A DNA stretch of 64,000 bases from CAG-877 sp963645945 (GTDB lineage: Bacteria; Bacillota_I; Bacilli_A; RF39; UBA660): the NCBI GenBank assembly GCA_963645945.1, contig CAVIUA010000048.1, forward strand, positions 20,614 to 84,613, given 5' to 3'. The notes beneath the pieces are model-generated. The model saw only the letters and a program-made list of their open reading frames with translations, did not search any database and was not told the origin of the DNA. The position numbers and the translations under genes were made by a program. Position 1 is the stretch's first letter, and every line of letters starts with the position of its first letter. Shown piece by piece: positions 26,997 through 36,403 of the stretch.

Positions 26997-27034
26997 ATAC
27001 TTCACGTCCTCAAAAACAATTTTATCACAATAAT

Positions 27035-27064
27035 AAAAATCTACACAGAAAAATTGTGTAGATT
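27035..27064 (-). terminator. Terminator after cysS
   Basis: Perfect 10-bp minus-strand stem aatctacaca/tgtgtagatt plus T-run, ~6 bases after the cysS stop. Confidence 0.88.
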
Positions 27065-27069
27065 AATTA

Positions 27070-28464
27070 TTAAATTAACTCGTAAGTTGTTCCTTCCCTA
27101 GTATCAATTAAACGAACACCTTGTTCTAACAATTCATCTCTTATCGCATCAGCCGTAACAAAATCTTTATTTTTCTTTGCTTCATTACGTAACTCTATCT
27201 TCTTTAAGATTTCTTCATCATCAAGTTCACTACTTACTTCATCTACTTTTAATAAGTCAAGAGATAAAACTTCATCAAACTTCTCTATTAATTTTCTCTT
27301 AGTACCATCATTAACCGAATTATCCTTTAAAATATCGTATACTAAAGTAATCATATTAGAAGTATTTAAATCATCTTCTATATAGTTTTTAAACTTACTT
27401 AAATATTCTTCATATTTACTATCATCTACTTCTGAAGAACCTAATTTTGAAATACGTGATTTTAATTTTAAATAGGCTTTCTCTGCACCAGATAATATAT
27501 CAAAGTCAAATGTTAATTGATTATGATAATAAGAATTTAAACATAAATAACGATAACTTAAAGGATTATAACCTTTTTCTTCTAATAAAGAAACTGTTAA
27601 GAATTCACCAGATGATTTACTCATTTTACCATTTTTATTATTTAAAAAACCATAGTGAACCCAGTAATTACACCAAGGATGAAGCCCTAAATAAGCTTCA
27701 CTTTGAGCAATTTCATTAGTATGATGTGGAAAAACAGCATCTTCAGCACCACAGTGTATATCTAACTTTTCACCTAAATATTTTATTGAAATACCAGAAC
27801 ATTCTATATGCCATCCAGGATAACCTCGTCCCCAAGGAGAATCCCATTGTAACTCTTGATTATTAAATTTTGAATTAGTAAACCATAAACCAAAGTCAAA
27901 TGGATTACGTTTTGCTTCATCTACATCTATATCACTTCTAACAGCAACTAATAAGTCATCACTATTACGTCCAGATAACTCATAGTAATTAGAAAATTTA
28001 GAAGTATCATAATAAACATTACCATTAGAAATATAAGCATAACCAGTTTCTAATAATTTAGTAATTATTTTTATATACATATCAATATTATCTGTAGCAT
28101 TAGATACTACATCAGGCTTTCTAATATTTAATTTACAACAGTCATCAAAAAAACAATCAGTATAATACTTGGCAATTTCCAAAGATGATTTATGCTCCCT
28201 TTTAGCAGCAACCAACATCTTGTCTTCACCTGTATCACCATCACCTACTAAATGACCTACATCAGTAATATTCATAACTCTTTCAACATCATAACCAAGA
28301 AATTTTAAACTTTTCTCTAAAATATCCTCAGAAATATATGTACGTAAGTTACCAATATGTGCATAACTATACACAGTAGGACCACAGGTATACATTTTAA
28401 CCTTTCCTTCTTCATTAGGAATAAATTCTTCTACTTTTTTTGACAACGTATTAAATATTTTCAT
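27070..28464 (-). CDS. cysS: Cysteinyl-tRNA synthetase
   Basis: Class I synthetase charging tRNA-Cys; 464 residues (typical ~465). N-terminal zinc Cys and HIGH-type motif in YTCGPTVYSYAHIGNLRTYI; second zinc ligands in WHIECSGISIKYLGEKLDIHCGAEDAVFPHHTNE; KMSKS motif in GKMSKSSGEFLTV; C-terminal anticodon helices ending KNKDFVTADAIRDELLEQGVRL. It sits between clpC and mrnC, as in B. subtilis minus gltX-cysE. Confidence 0.98.
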   Translation of the reverse strand: MKIFNTLSKKVEEFIPNEEGKVKMYTCGPTVYSYAHIGNLRTYISEDILEKSLKFLGYDVERVMNITDVGHLVGDGDTGEDKMLVAAKREHKSSLEIAKYYTDCFFDDCCKLNIRKPDVVSNATDNIDMYIKIITKLLETGYAYISNGNVYYDTSKFSNYYELSGRNSDDLLVAVRSDIDVDEAKRNPFDFGLWFTNSKFNNQELQWDSPWGRGYPGWHIECSGISIKYLGEKLDIHCGAEDAVFPHHTNEIAQSEAYLGLHPWCNYWVHYGFLNNKNGKMSKSSGEFLTVSLLEEKGYNPLSYRYLCLNSYYHNQLTFDFDILSGAEKAYLKLKSRISKLGSSEVDDSKYEEYLSKFKNYIEDDLNTSNMITLVYDILKDNSVNDGTKRKLIEKFDEVLSLDLLKVDEVSSELDDEEILKKIELRNEAKKNKDFVTADAIRDELLEQGVRLIDTREGTTYELI

Positions 28465-28512
28465 TTTTTCACCTCGTAAAGTTAGTATAACATATTATTT
28501 ATAAGAAATAAA

Positions 28513-30735
28513 CTAATGTTTAACAGTTAAAGTATCTACATATTTTCTTAATACTTTATCTACATGTCTTGCACCAAATACCTTATAATTACATTCATTT
28601 TTAATTTTATTCACAAGTTCTGGGGAAAAGTCCTTTTCAAATCCTAAATCATTAGCCCTCTTACAAATAATTTTACCTATAGTATTACTATCAATATCAT
28701 CAAAATATATAATTTTATCAATTCTGTTTACAAATTCAACTCCCAAAAACTCTTTAAACTTTTCATATACCAAACTATTATCTGAAGAAAAACCTATTTT
28801 TTTATTAGTAGTGCCCAAATTAGATGTCATAAAAATAACTACATTACTAAAGTCTATTTGTTCACCATAGGAATTAGTCATACAACCAGTATCAAAAACT
28901 TGTAAAAAAAGTCGTAATACATCTGGATGTGCTTTTTCTATTTCATCAATTAAAAAAACCGAATATGGATTATCTTTAACTTTCTCTAATATACAATTAT
29001 TATCATTATATCCAACATAGCCAGCTGGCGCTCCTATTATCTTACTAATAGAATGACCTTCTTTATATTCACTCATATCAAGTCTAATAAAAGCCGTCTT
29101 CGAATATAACAATCTAGCATACTCTTTTACCAATAATGTCTTTCCAATACCAGTTTTACCAACTAATAATAGTGATACAGGTACATTTTTATTAATTTTA
29201 CGTGAAAGTGTAATCTCTAATATCTCATCAATTGCCTTTTTCTGTCCAAACACAGTTTTATTTAAACTTAAAGTAATACTACTTTTATTATATTTTAAAA
29301 TTTTATTAACAGGTATTTTAGTCTTCTCATAAATAACATCGTGTAAAGTCTCTTTATTAATACTTTTTACACTTTTACACTTAGTACTTCTCATAAAGTT
29401 TTTATTAATCAGCGTCTCTAACTCCTCTTGTTCTTCTTTTAATTGTCTAGCTAATTTATAATCATGATCAATAATAGCTTTATTCCTTTTATTTCTAACT
29501 TCATTCATTGAAATAGTAAGTAATCTATTTTTCTTTTCATAAGTATTATCAATTATAGCTGTCTTACTACAAGCTTCATCTAATATATCAATAGCTTTAT
29601 CTGGAAATCTACCTGTTGTAATATATCTATCAGAAAGTTCAACTATTAATTTAATAATCTCATCACTAATTTTTACACCATGATAATTTTCATAAATATC
29701 TCTAAGTTGAAATAAAATCTTTTCTGTTTCAGAAGCTGTAGGCTCTTCTACATATATTTTCTGAAATCTTCTATCTAAAGCTTTATCTTTTTCTAAATAC
29801 TTTTTATATTCTGTCAGAGTTGTTGCTCCTATAATTTTAATTTTTCCACGAGCTAAATATGGTTTTAAGATATTAGAAGCATCAATTGCCCCTTCCGCAC
29901 CACCGGCACCTACTAAAGTATGTATTTCATCAATAAATAAAATTATATTTCTTTCATTTTCTAATTCACTAATTATTTTATTAATTCTTTCTTCAAACTC
30001 TCCACGATATTTAGTTCCAGATATTAAACTAGCCATAGAAACACTAAAAATTTTACTATTTTCTAAGTTTTTAGGAACACTTCCAACTACTATTCTCCTA
30101 ACTAATTCTTCAACTATTGCAGTCTTACCAACACCAGCTTCCCCTATTAATAATGGATTATTTTTTGTACGTCTTAGTAATATTTCTATCATTCTATTTA
30201 CTTTAACATCTCTGCCAACAACCGGATCAAAACCTTCTTCTTCACATTTTTTATTTAAATCAATTGCGTACTCTTCTAATAATAAATTTCTTCCCTTTTT
30301 ACAAGAATGATACACCATCCTATTAGAAAACTTTTCATATAACAAATCAATATCAATATTCATTCCCAATAATATTCTATTCGCAACACCATCACCTTCT
30401 TCTAGTAATGAAATAAATAATTTATCCACAGTAACTGTGGAATCATCATTCTTACAGTCCAAAATAGTATTCTCAATAATTCGTTTCAATAATGGTGTAT
30501 ATAAAAACCAGTCATTATTCTTCTTACCTATTCCTATTACTTTAATTATTTCATCCTTATATTTCTTATAAGTAATTTTATATTCACTCAAAACTTGAGT
30601 AATAGCTAAATCAGTGTTATGTAAAATAGCTAACAATAAATGCTCACTACCAACATAAGGATGTTTCAAATCCATCATTTCTTTTTTTGCCATTAATAAT
30701 ACTTTTTGTGAATCTTCATCAAATTTTGAAAACAT
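28513..30735 (-). CDS. clpC: ClpC-type AAA+ chaperone/protease ATPase
   Basis: 740 residues. N-terminal Clp-N repeats (FDEDSQKVLLMAKKE, GSEHLLLAIL), first AAA+ domain with GEAGVGKTA and FIDEIHTLVGAGGAEG, a short UVR-like middle region (IIDHDYKLARQLKEEQEELE), and second AAA+ domain with GKTGIGKTLLVKEY, LIDEIEKAHPDV and MTSNLG. About 70 residues shorter than Bacillus ClpC. It unfolds substrates for ClpP. ATG 30735 has aaggag 9 bases upstream. The usual ctsR-mcsA-mcsB partners are absent upstream and no CtsR box is seen. Confidence 0.95.
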   Translation of the reverse strand: MFSKFDEDSQKVLLMAKKEMMDLKHPYVGSEHLLLAILHNTDLAITQVLSEYKITYKKYKDEIIKVIGIGKKNNDWFLYTPLLKRIIENTILDCKNDDSTVTVDKLFISLLEEGDGVANRILLGMNIDIDLLYEKFSNRMVYHSCKKGRNLLLEEYAIDLNKKCEEEGFDPVVGRDVKVNRMIEILLRRTKNNPLLIGEAGVGKTAIVEELVRRIVVGSVPKNLENSKIFSVSMASLISGTKYRGEFEERINKIISELENERNIILFIDEIHTLVGAGGAEGAIDASNILKPYLARGKIKIIGATTLTEYKKYLEKDKALDRRFQKIYVEEPTASETEKILFQLRDIYENYHGVKISDEIIKLIVELSDRYITTGRFPDKAIDILDEACSKTAIIDNTYEKKNRLLTISMNEVRNKRNKAIIDHDYKLARQLKEEQEELETLINKNFMRSTKCKSVKSINKETLHDVIYEKTKIPVNKILKYNKSSITLSLNKTVFGQKKAIDEILEITLSRKINKNVPVSLLLVGKTGIGKTLLVKEYARLLYSKTAFIRLDMSEYKEGHSISKIIGAPAGYVGYNDNNCILEKVKDNPYSVFLIDEIEKAHPDVLRLFLQVFDTGCMTNSYGEQIDFSNVVIFMTSNLGTTNKKIGFSSDNSLVYEKFKEFLGVEFVNRIDKIIYFDDIDSNTIGKIICKRANDLGFEKDFSPELVNKIKNECNYKVFGARHVDKVLRKYVDTLTVKH

Positions 30736-30820
30736 ACAAATCATCTCCTTAAGATAATTTTATTTCTAGTATGTCCAGAAATGCAATAAATTACATCCAC
30801 AAAAAAAAGACAAAAATCGC

Positions 30821-30849
30821 AAAAAAAAGAGGCTCATCAGAACCTCTTT
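30821..30849 (-). terminator. Terminator of the YfcC-type transporter gene
   Basis: Minus-strand aaagaggttc/gagcctcttt stem with tgat loop and eight T's, 15 bases after the stop. Confidence 0.88.
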
Positions 30850-30863
30850 GTTATTACTAAGTA

Positions 30864-32666
30864 CTATACTAATAACACAATAATGAATGCTATTAATAAT
30901 ACTGCTAATAATTCTAATAAGAATTTCCAAATAGCTTTAATCCAAGAAGTATAAGGAATATCTAAGTACTCTAATACTATCATTAAAATGAAACTAGTAG
31001 GAGCAAAGATAACTCCAAATCCATACATAGCTTGGAAAATAACACCTATTGTAGAATAACTAGCTGAATCAGTTACAACACTAGTTAAATATAATAGTAC
31101 ACTTTGGAATGCATATGAAGGATCAACATTGAATATACCAGCTAAAAGTGCTGCTAATGATGATAATAATGCACCAAAGACATTGAATTTATCAATTCCA
31201 GAAAGTAATGCTTTATAGATTACTAATTGGAATGGATGATAAGTAACAATTACTAAACAAGAATAAATTAAAATTACAATTAATCCTAATGGTAATGCTC
31301 TCTTAATTCCATCAATAAATCCTTTTAAGATATCATTAAATTTAACTTTGTAAACGATTGCTAGGAATAGTATTAATAATGCCATTGGTAATAATAGATC
31401 AATTATAGTCCAGAAACCAAATGCATTAATAGTACCAAAAAGCTTAGAGAATATAGCAAAGCCACCTATCTCAAAAGATAAAACATTAGTAGTTACATCT
31501 GAGAATAAAGTAACTCCAAATCCATTTGACCAAGGAATGAATGCTAATATAACTAATATGAATAATAAAACAAATGCTGTTACTAATGGCCAAGTAGTAT
31601 GATAACTATTATCAGATTCTTGAACATATTTACTCATATCAGAAGAGCTATCAACAGACTCCTTAACAACAATAACTTCTTCATCTTTTAAAGCTGCTTT
31701 AATATTTTTCTTTGAAGAAGATTTTGTATTCTTTTTTCCAGTAGATTTAGAAGCATTAGCTTTAGTAGTTTTAGTAGTTTTAGCCTTACTATCTTTAGTA
31801 GACTTAGTTGCAGTTTTCTTTGTCTTTTTAACTTCAACTTCTTTAACTTCAGCTTTTACTTCTTTTACTGAAGATTTCTTACTATCCTTCTTAATTACTT
31901 TAGTAACAGTATTAGTCTTTTTAATATATAATAATACATTTAAAACTAACAATGCTAAACCTAATAATAAAATTACTAATTTAGCTATTACCTCAGAAGT
32001 AATATCAAGTGATAATACAGTCATGATAATATTAGTATTACCATAAGCATAAGTAGATCCTATTAAACCAACAGCTGTAGAACCAACTAATACCATAGCT
32101 GCAACAATTTTATCATATCCTAATAATAAAATTACTGAAACTAACATAGGGAAAAATACAAGTAATGGAATTTGCATTCCTCCTAATGAAACTAAAGCTG
32201 CGATTAGTAGCATGGTAACTACAAAGAATCTTACTTCATGTCCTTGTACACGTCCTACAAAATTATCTAGGAATGTACGATAAGCAGGTATCTTATTTAG
32301 TATTCCGTAGAAGCCACCAATAGCTAAAACGAAAAATGCAATATAACCAAAATAAGAAAGTGCTGTAACTGGATAATTGAATAAATCAAATAATCCCATT
32401 TGAACTCGTCCTTGATCTATATACTGTTCTGAATAATAAGCAGCTGGTAATATCCAAGTCATTAGCATAAGAGCTAACACAGTAAGAAGAACTATTTTAA
32501 GTACATTACTTTTATCGCGTAAAGCAATAATAATTAAAACAAACTCTGCAATCCATAAAGCAGTTTTAATTAAAGTACAAACATCATTATCTGGTAAGAA
32601 AAATGATATAAGCATTAAAACAGTTACTATACAAAGAACAAGCTTTGAAATATTGTGTTTTTTCAT
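30864..32666 (-). CDS. YfcC-family (AbgT/DcuC-like) membrane transporter with Lys-rich cytoplasmic insert
   Basis: 600 residues with a dozen or so hydrophobic helices. ILPAAYY near residue 72 followed by a predicted re-entrant region, LGGMQIPLLVFFPMLV and YAYGNTNIIMTVL resemble YfcC/arginine-type antiporters, but divergence leaves the substrate open. Residues ~249-322 are a low-complexity Lys/Thr/Ser/Ala stretch, like histone H1 tails, in the loop between the two membrane halves, followed by an acidic stretch. It has its own promoter and terminator, between lysS and clpC. Confidence 0.7.
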   Translation of the reverse strand: MKKHNISKLVLCIVTVLMLISFFLPDNDVCTLIKTALWIAEFVLIIIALRDKSNVLKIVLLTVLALMLMTWILPAAYYSEQYIDQGRVQMGLFDLFNYPVTALSYFGYIAFFVLAIGGFYGILNKIPAYRTFLDNFVGRVQGHEVRFFVVTMLLIAALVSLGGMQIPLLVFFPMLVSVILLLGYDKIVAAMVLVGSTAVGLIGSTYAYGNTNIIMTVLSLDITSEVIAKLVILLLGLALLVLNVLLYIKKTNTVTKVIKKDSKKSSVKEVKAEVKEVEVKKTKKTATKSTKDSKAKTTKTTKANASKSTGKKNTKSSSKKNIKAALKDEEVIVVKESVDSSSDMSKYVQESDNSYHTTWPLVTAFVLLFILVILAFIPWSNGFGVTLFSDVTTNVLSFEIGGFAIFSKLFGTINAFGFWTIIDLLLPMALLILFLAIVYKVKFNDILKGFIDGIKRALPLGLIVILIYSCLVIVTYHPFQLVIYKALLSGIDKFNVFGALLSSLAALLAGIFNVDPSYAFQSVLLYLTSVVTDSASYSTIGVIFQAMYGFGVIFAPTSFILMIVLEYLDIPYTSWIKAIWKFLLELLAVLLIAFIIVLLV

Positions 32667-32684
32667 AATTAACCTCCCACTATA

Positions 32685-32713
32685 ATTATACTTATATAAA
32701 ATTGATTTTACAA
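32685..32713 (-). promoter_or_regulatory. Promoter of the YfcC-type transporter gene
   Basis: TTGTAA, 17-base spacer, TATAAT on the minus strand; RBS gggagg follows. Confidence 0.78.
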
Positions 32714-32734
32714 GTATTTACACTATTTTTTACC

Positions 32735-32798
32735 AAAAAAAAGCAATTTTAATTGACTTTTAAATATTAATATAATATTTAGTCATATCAAAATTGCC
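32735..32798 (-). terminator. Long-stem terminator of lysS
   Basis: Minus-strand gcaatttt...aaaattgc outer stem with inner atgact/agtca pairing and an AT palindrome in the loop, then eight T's; starts 4 bases after the lysS stop. Confidence 0.85.
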
Positions 32799-32802
32799 TA
32801 AA

Positions 32803-34284
32803 TTATTTTTGTTTCATTGTTGGGAACAACAATACATCACGAATTGATTCTTGTTCTAAGAAAAACATACAAAGTCTATCTATTCCATAACCAATTCCAC
32901 CAGCTGGAGGCATACCATATTCTAATGCTTCTATAAAGTCCATATCAATATCATTTGCTTCATCATTACCAAGGTCTCTTTCCTTAATTTGATCTTCAAA
33001 TCTTTCTAATTGATCAATTGGATCATTTAACTCTGTATACGCATTAGCAAATTCATTACCAGCGATAAACAATTCAAATCTATCAACAAATCTTGGATCA
33101 TCAGGATTTTTCTTTGTTAATGGACTAATCTCAATTGGATGTCCATATAAGAATGTAGGTTGAATTAAAGTTTCTTCTACATATTTTTCAAAGAACAAAT
33201 TAACAATATGTCCAAAACTCTTTTGATGTTCTTCAACTGATATATTATGTTCCTCAGCTAATTTTAAAGCCTCTTCTAAACTCATATCTTTTTTAAAATC
33301 AACACCAGTTTTTTCTTTAATAGCATCAACCATACTAATTCTCTTCCATGGTCCAGATAAATCTATATCATGATCATGCCAAGTAAATGTAGTACGACCA
33401 AACACTTCTTTACCTATTGTTTGAAACATTGCCTCAGTCATATCCATCATACCTTGTAAATCACTATATGCTAAATATGCTTCCATTAAAGTAAATTCTG
33501 GATTATGTTTAGGATCCATTCCTTCATTTCTAAAAACTCTACCTATTTCATAAACTGCTTCCATACCACCAACAAGTAATCTTTTTAATGGTAACTCTAA
33601 AGCAATTCTTAAATACATATCTAAATCTTGTGTATTATGATGTGTAACAAAAGGTCTAGCACTAGCACCTGTTAATAAAGTAGATAAAATAGGTGTTTCA
33701 ACTTCTGTAAATCCTCTATTATCCATAAAGTTTTGAATGCATCTAATAATCTTAGGTCTAGTAAAAGCAACTTTCTTAGATTCTTCATTCATAATTAAGT
33801 CAACATAACGTCTTCTATATCTTTCTTCAATATCAGTAAGACCATGAAATTTTTCTGGTAAAGGTTTTAAAGCCTTAACTAAATGAACATATTTTTTTGC
33901 TCTAACACTAAGTTCACCAGTGTCAGTTCTAAACACAGTACCCTCAATTCCAACTATATCTCCAATATCTGATTTTTTAAATAAATCATATACGTCTTCG
34001 CCAACAGCATCTTCCCTAATATATATTTGTAACTTTCCATACTTATCTTGTATATGGAAAAATCCAGCTCTACCTTTACGACGTTTAGTCATAATTCTAC
34101 CCGCAACAATAACAATTTTTTCATTACCTTCTAAGTCTTCCTTAGAACAAGTTTGATACATTTCATTTATTTCCATAGAATTAGTATTAGTATCAAATCT
34201 ATGACCAAATGGGTCAATACCTTTTTCTCTAATTTCTTCAGCCTTAGCTCTTCTAACTAATTCTTGTTCAGTAAATTCTCTCAT
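32803..34284 (-). CDS. lysS: Lysyl-tRNA synthetase (class II)
   Basis: 493 residues, standard length. N-terminal OB-fold anticodon domain (VAGRIMTKRRKGRAGFFHIQD), class II motif 1 FTEVETPILS, motif 2 GRVFRNEGMDPKHNPEFT, motif 3 GYGIDRLCM. It follows dusB and an RDD gene; dusB-lysS order matches B. subtilis. Confidence 0.99.
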   Translation of the reverse strand: MREFTEQELVRRAKAEEIREKGIDPFGHRFDTNTNSMEINEMYQTCSKEDLEGNEKIVIVAGRIMTKRRKGRAGFFHIQDKYGKLQIYIREDAVGEDVYDLFKKSDIGDIVGIEGTVFRTDTGELSVRAKKYVHLVKALKPLPEKFHGLTDIEERYRRRYVDLIMNEESKKVAFTRPKIIRCIQNFMDNRGFTEVETPILSTLLTGASARPFVTHHNTQDLDMYLRIALELPLKRLLVGGMEAVYEIGRVFRNEGMDPKHNPEFTLMEAYLAYSDLQGMMDMTEAMFQTIGKEVFGRTTFTWHDHDIDLSGPWKRISMVDAIKEKTGVDFKKDMSLEEALKLAEEHNISVEEHQKSFGHIVNLFFEKYVEETLIQPTFLYGHPIEISPLTKKNPDDPRFVDRFELFIAGNEFANAYTELNDPIDQLERFEDQIKERDLGNDEANDIDMDFIEALEYGMPPAGGIGYGIDRLCMFFLEQESIRDVLLFPTMKQK

Positions 34285-34298
34285 AATATCCTCCTTCT

Positions 34299-34901
34299 TT
34301 AAGCTTTAACAACAGTAGTATGAGCAATTTTATCATGTAATCCCATACCTGATTTATTCCACATAACCATAAAGCCACAAATTAATAATAAAGTATAATT
34401 GATAATTCCACAAATTGCAACCCCATAAAAATATGCTGTTTCATTTCCAAAAATAACAATTGCAAAAGAAATCATATCTACTAAAATCGAATTAACAATT
34501 AAAGATCTAAAAATAAAACTGTTAATAGTTATTTCTTTATCTGTAGAACTAACAACTTTTATTTTCATTAATTTCTTCCCAATAGTTTGTCCATTATTAT
34601 AATACTGATAAACTATGAAATATAAAACAGATAAAAACAAAGTCATCAATGATACAATACCTTGTTTTTTAGAAAGTTGATAACTTATACCCTTAACCTC
34701 AGCAACATAAGTATCCATATCAATTTTTCCAGAATTATATTTCTCTATAACCTCAGTACTATTTTTATTTAATTTGTCAATAGATTTAGTATCCAAAAAT
34801 GGATAAGAAATTAGAGACGCTATACTAGATAAAATAAAAATATCAAGTAAAAACGCAATAAATCTTTGTACAAATAACGCTTTCTCATCTTTAGCTTTCA
34901 T
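34299..34901 (-). CDS. RDD-family membrane protein
   Basis: 200 residues with about four hydrophobic helices. The RDD signature is seen at the N-terminus as QRFIAFLLDIFILSSIASLI (Arg then Asp in the first helix); other conserved pieces are NGQTIGKKLMKIKVV and a C-terminal GLHDKIAHT, all typical of RDD proteins. Function of the family is mostly unknown; some members affect Na+/H+ transport. Start ATG 34901 has ggagg 9 bases upstream and overlaps the end of dusB by 11 bases. It separates dusB and lysS and is transcribed with them. Confidence 0.85.
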   Translation of the reverse strand: MKAKDEKALFVQRFIAFLLDIFILSSIASLISYPFLDTKSIDKLNKNSTEVIEKYNSGKIDMDTYVAEVKGISYQLSKKQGIVSLMTLFLSVLYFIVYQYYNNGQTIGKKLMKIKVVSSTDKEITINSFIFRSLIVNSILVDMISFAIVIFGNETAYFYGVAICGIINYTLLLICGFMVMWNKSGMGLHDKIAHTTVVKA

Positions 34902-35880
34902 ATAATAATACCTCCTTAAACTCACTAAGTATCTTGATTATATCACAAACTTTAGTAGTTTTATAGACCTTATTTTTAACATCACTAGCACCAGTAACGC
35001 CTTTTAAATACCAAGAAATATGATTCCTTATCTCTAAACAAGCTAATTTTTCATCTTTGAAATCAGTTAAATATTTCAAATGTTTAAGTGCCATATCTAC
35101 TTTTTCAATATCAGTTACACTAGTTATTTTTCTGTTCTCTAAATAAGCAATGCTATCTCTAATTAACCAAGGATTACCAAGTAATCCTCTACCTATCATA
35201 ACTGCATCACATAAAGTTTCATCTAACATTCTTTTAGCATCCTCTGGCTTTTTAATATCACCATTACCAATAATAGGAATAGAGACACATCTTTTTACCT
35301 CTTTTATAATATTCCAATCCGCTTTACCAGAATAACCTTGACTACGAGTTCTAGCATGAATACAAATAGCTTTAGCTCCAGCTTTTTCAATTACCTGAGA
35401 AACTAAAGGTGCATTAATACTATTACTATCCCATCCAGATCTAATTTTAACAGTAACGGGTACTGAAACACTAGCAACTACTTTACTAACTATTTCATAT
35501 ATTTTATCAGGATCTCGTAATAAAGATGATCCGGCACCAGATTTAACTGCAACTTTAGGAACAGGACATCCCATATTAATATCAATAAAAACATTATCAT
35601 ATAAATTTGTTATTATTTTAGCAGCCTTAGCCATTGTATCAGGATTAGAACCAAATATTTGAACTGCAACTGGTATTTTCAAAGTATCAATACCTTTTAA
35701 CATATCAAATGTCTTTTTATTATCCCTAACAATAGCCTCAGAACTAATTAATTCTGTAACTGCATATCCAACACCAAACTCTTCTAATATCTTCATATAA
35801 GAAGGATTAGATATTCCAGCCATTGGCGCCATCGCAATTTTATTTTTAATAAATATATCACCTATATACCAACCTTGCAT
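34891..35880 (-). CDS. dusB: tRNA-dihydrouridine synthase
   Basis: 329 residues; FMN-dependent reduction of uridines in the tRNA D-loop. APMAGISN N-terminal FMN segment, INMGCPVPK with catalytic Cys, IHARTRSQGYSG and IGNGDI, GRGLLGNPWLI match DusB family. Position directly upstream of lysS matches yacF of B. subtilis. Confidence 0.96.
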   Translation of the reverse strand: MQGWYIGDIFIKNKIAMAPMAGISNPSYMKILEEFGVGYAVTELISSEAIVRDNKKTFDMLKGIDTLKIPVAVQIFGSNPDTMAKAAKIITNLYDNVFIDINMGCPVPKVAVKSGAGSSLLRDPDKIYEIVSKVVASVSVPVTVKIRSGWDSNSINAPLVSQVIEKAGAKAICIHARTRSQGYSGKADWNIIKEVKRCVSIPIIGNGDIKKPEDAKRMLDETLCDAVMIGRGLLGNPWLIRDSIAYLENRKITSVTDIEKVDMALKHLKYLTDFKDEKLACLEIRNHISWYLKGVTGASDVKNKVYKTTKVCDIIKILSEFKEVLLYES

Positions 35881-35895
35881 ATATATCCCATACCT

Positions 35896-36315
35896 TTACT
35901 TTTTCTTTAATAAATCTCTAATTTCCTCTAATAATAAAACTTCATCACTCTTCTTAGGAGTTTCCTCAATCTCTTCTTCTTTCTTCTTTTTAAAACTTTC
36001 AAATAATTTAACTATCATAAATATACAGAAAGCAACAATTAAAAAGTCAACAATAGTTTGAATAAAAGAACCATATTTAATAGTTGCATCTCCTACTTTG
36101 ATACTTAAATCAGAAAAATCAAGTCCACCTAAGAAAACACCTATAATAGGCATCAATACATCATTTACTAAACTAGTAACAATTTTACCAAAAGCACTAC
36201 CAATGATAACACCAACAGCCATATCAACAACATTACCACGTGAAATAAATGTTTTAAATTCTGATGCTCCCTTACTAATTTTCTTAATATTTTTACTTGC
36301 TAAATCTTTTTTCAT
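35896..36315 (-). CDS. mscL: Large-conductance mechanosensitive channel MscL
   Basis: 139 residues. N-terminal SEFKTFISRGNVVDMAVGVIIGSAFGKIVTSLVNDVLMP is the MscL pore helix signature; a second helix (VDFLIVAFCIFMIVKLF) and a charged C-terminal bundle KKKEEEIEETPKKS with LLLEEIRDLL follow. Pentameric channel that releases osmolytes on hypo-osmotic shock. ATG 36315 with ggaggg was chosen over an upstream start that adds MFVGGIF, which contains the RBS. Confidence 0.97.
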   Translation of the reverse strand: MKKDLASKNIKKISKGASEFKTFISRGNVVDMAVGVIIGSAFGKIVTSLVNDVLMPIIGVFLGGLDFSDLSIKVGDATIKYGSFIQTIVDFLIVAFCIFMIVKLFESFKKKKEEEIEETPKKSDEVLLLEEIRDLLKKK

Positions 36316-36342
36316 AAATATCCCTCCAACAAACATAATGAT

Positions 36343-36370
36343 ATTATAATATGAATTTAAATAATTTCAA
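36343..36370 (-). promoter_or_regulatory. Promoter of mscL
   Basis: TTGAAA, 16-base spacer, TATAAT, between the ftsH terminator and mscL. Confidence 0.7.
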
Positions 36371-36403
36371 GAAAAAAGAGTTAAATTTAAACATCCAACT
36401 CTT
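36371..36403 (-). terminator. Terminator of ftsH, overlapping its stop
   Basis: Minus-strand aagagtt/aactctt stem with T-run; the ftsH stop lies inside the hairpin. Confidence 0.75.
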
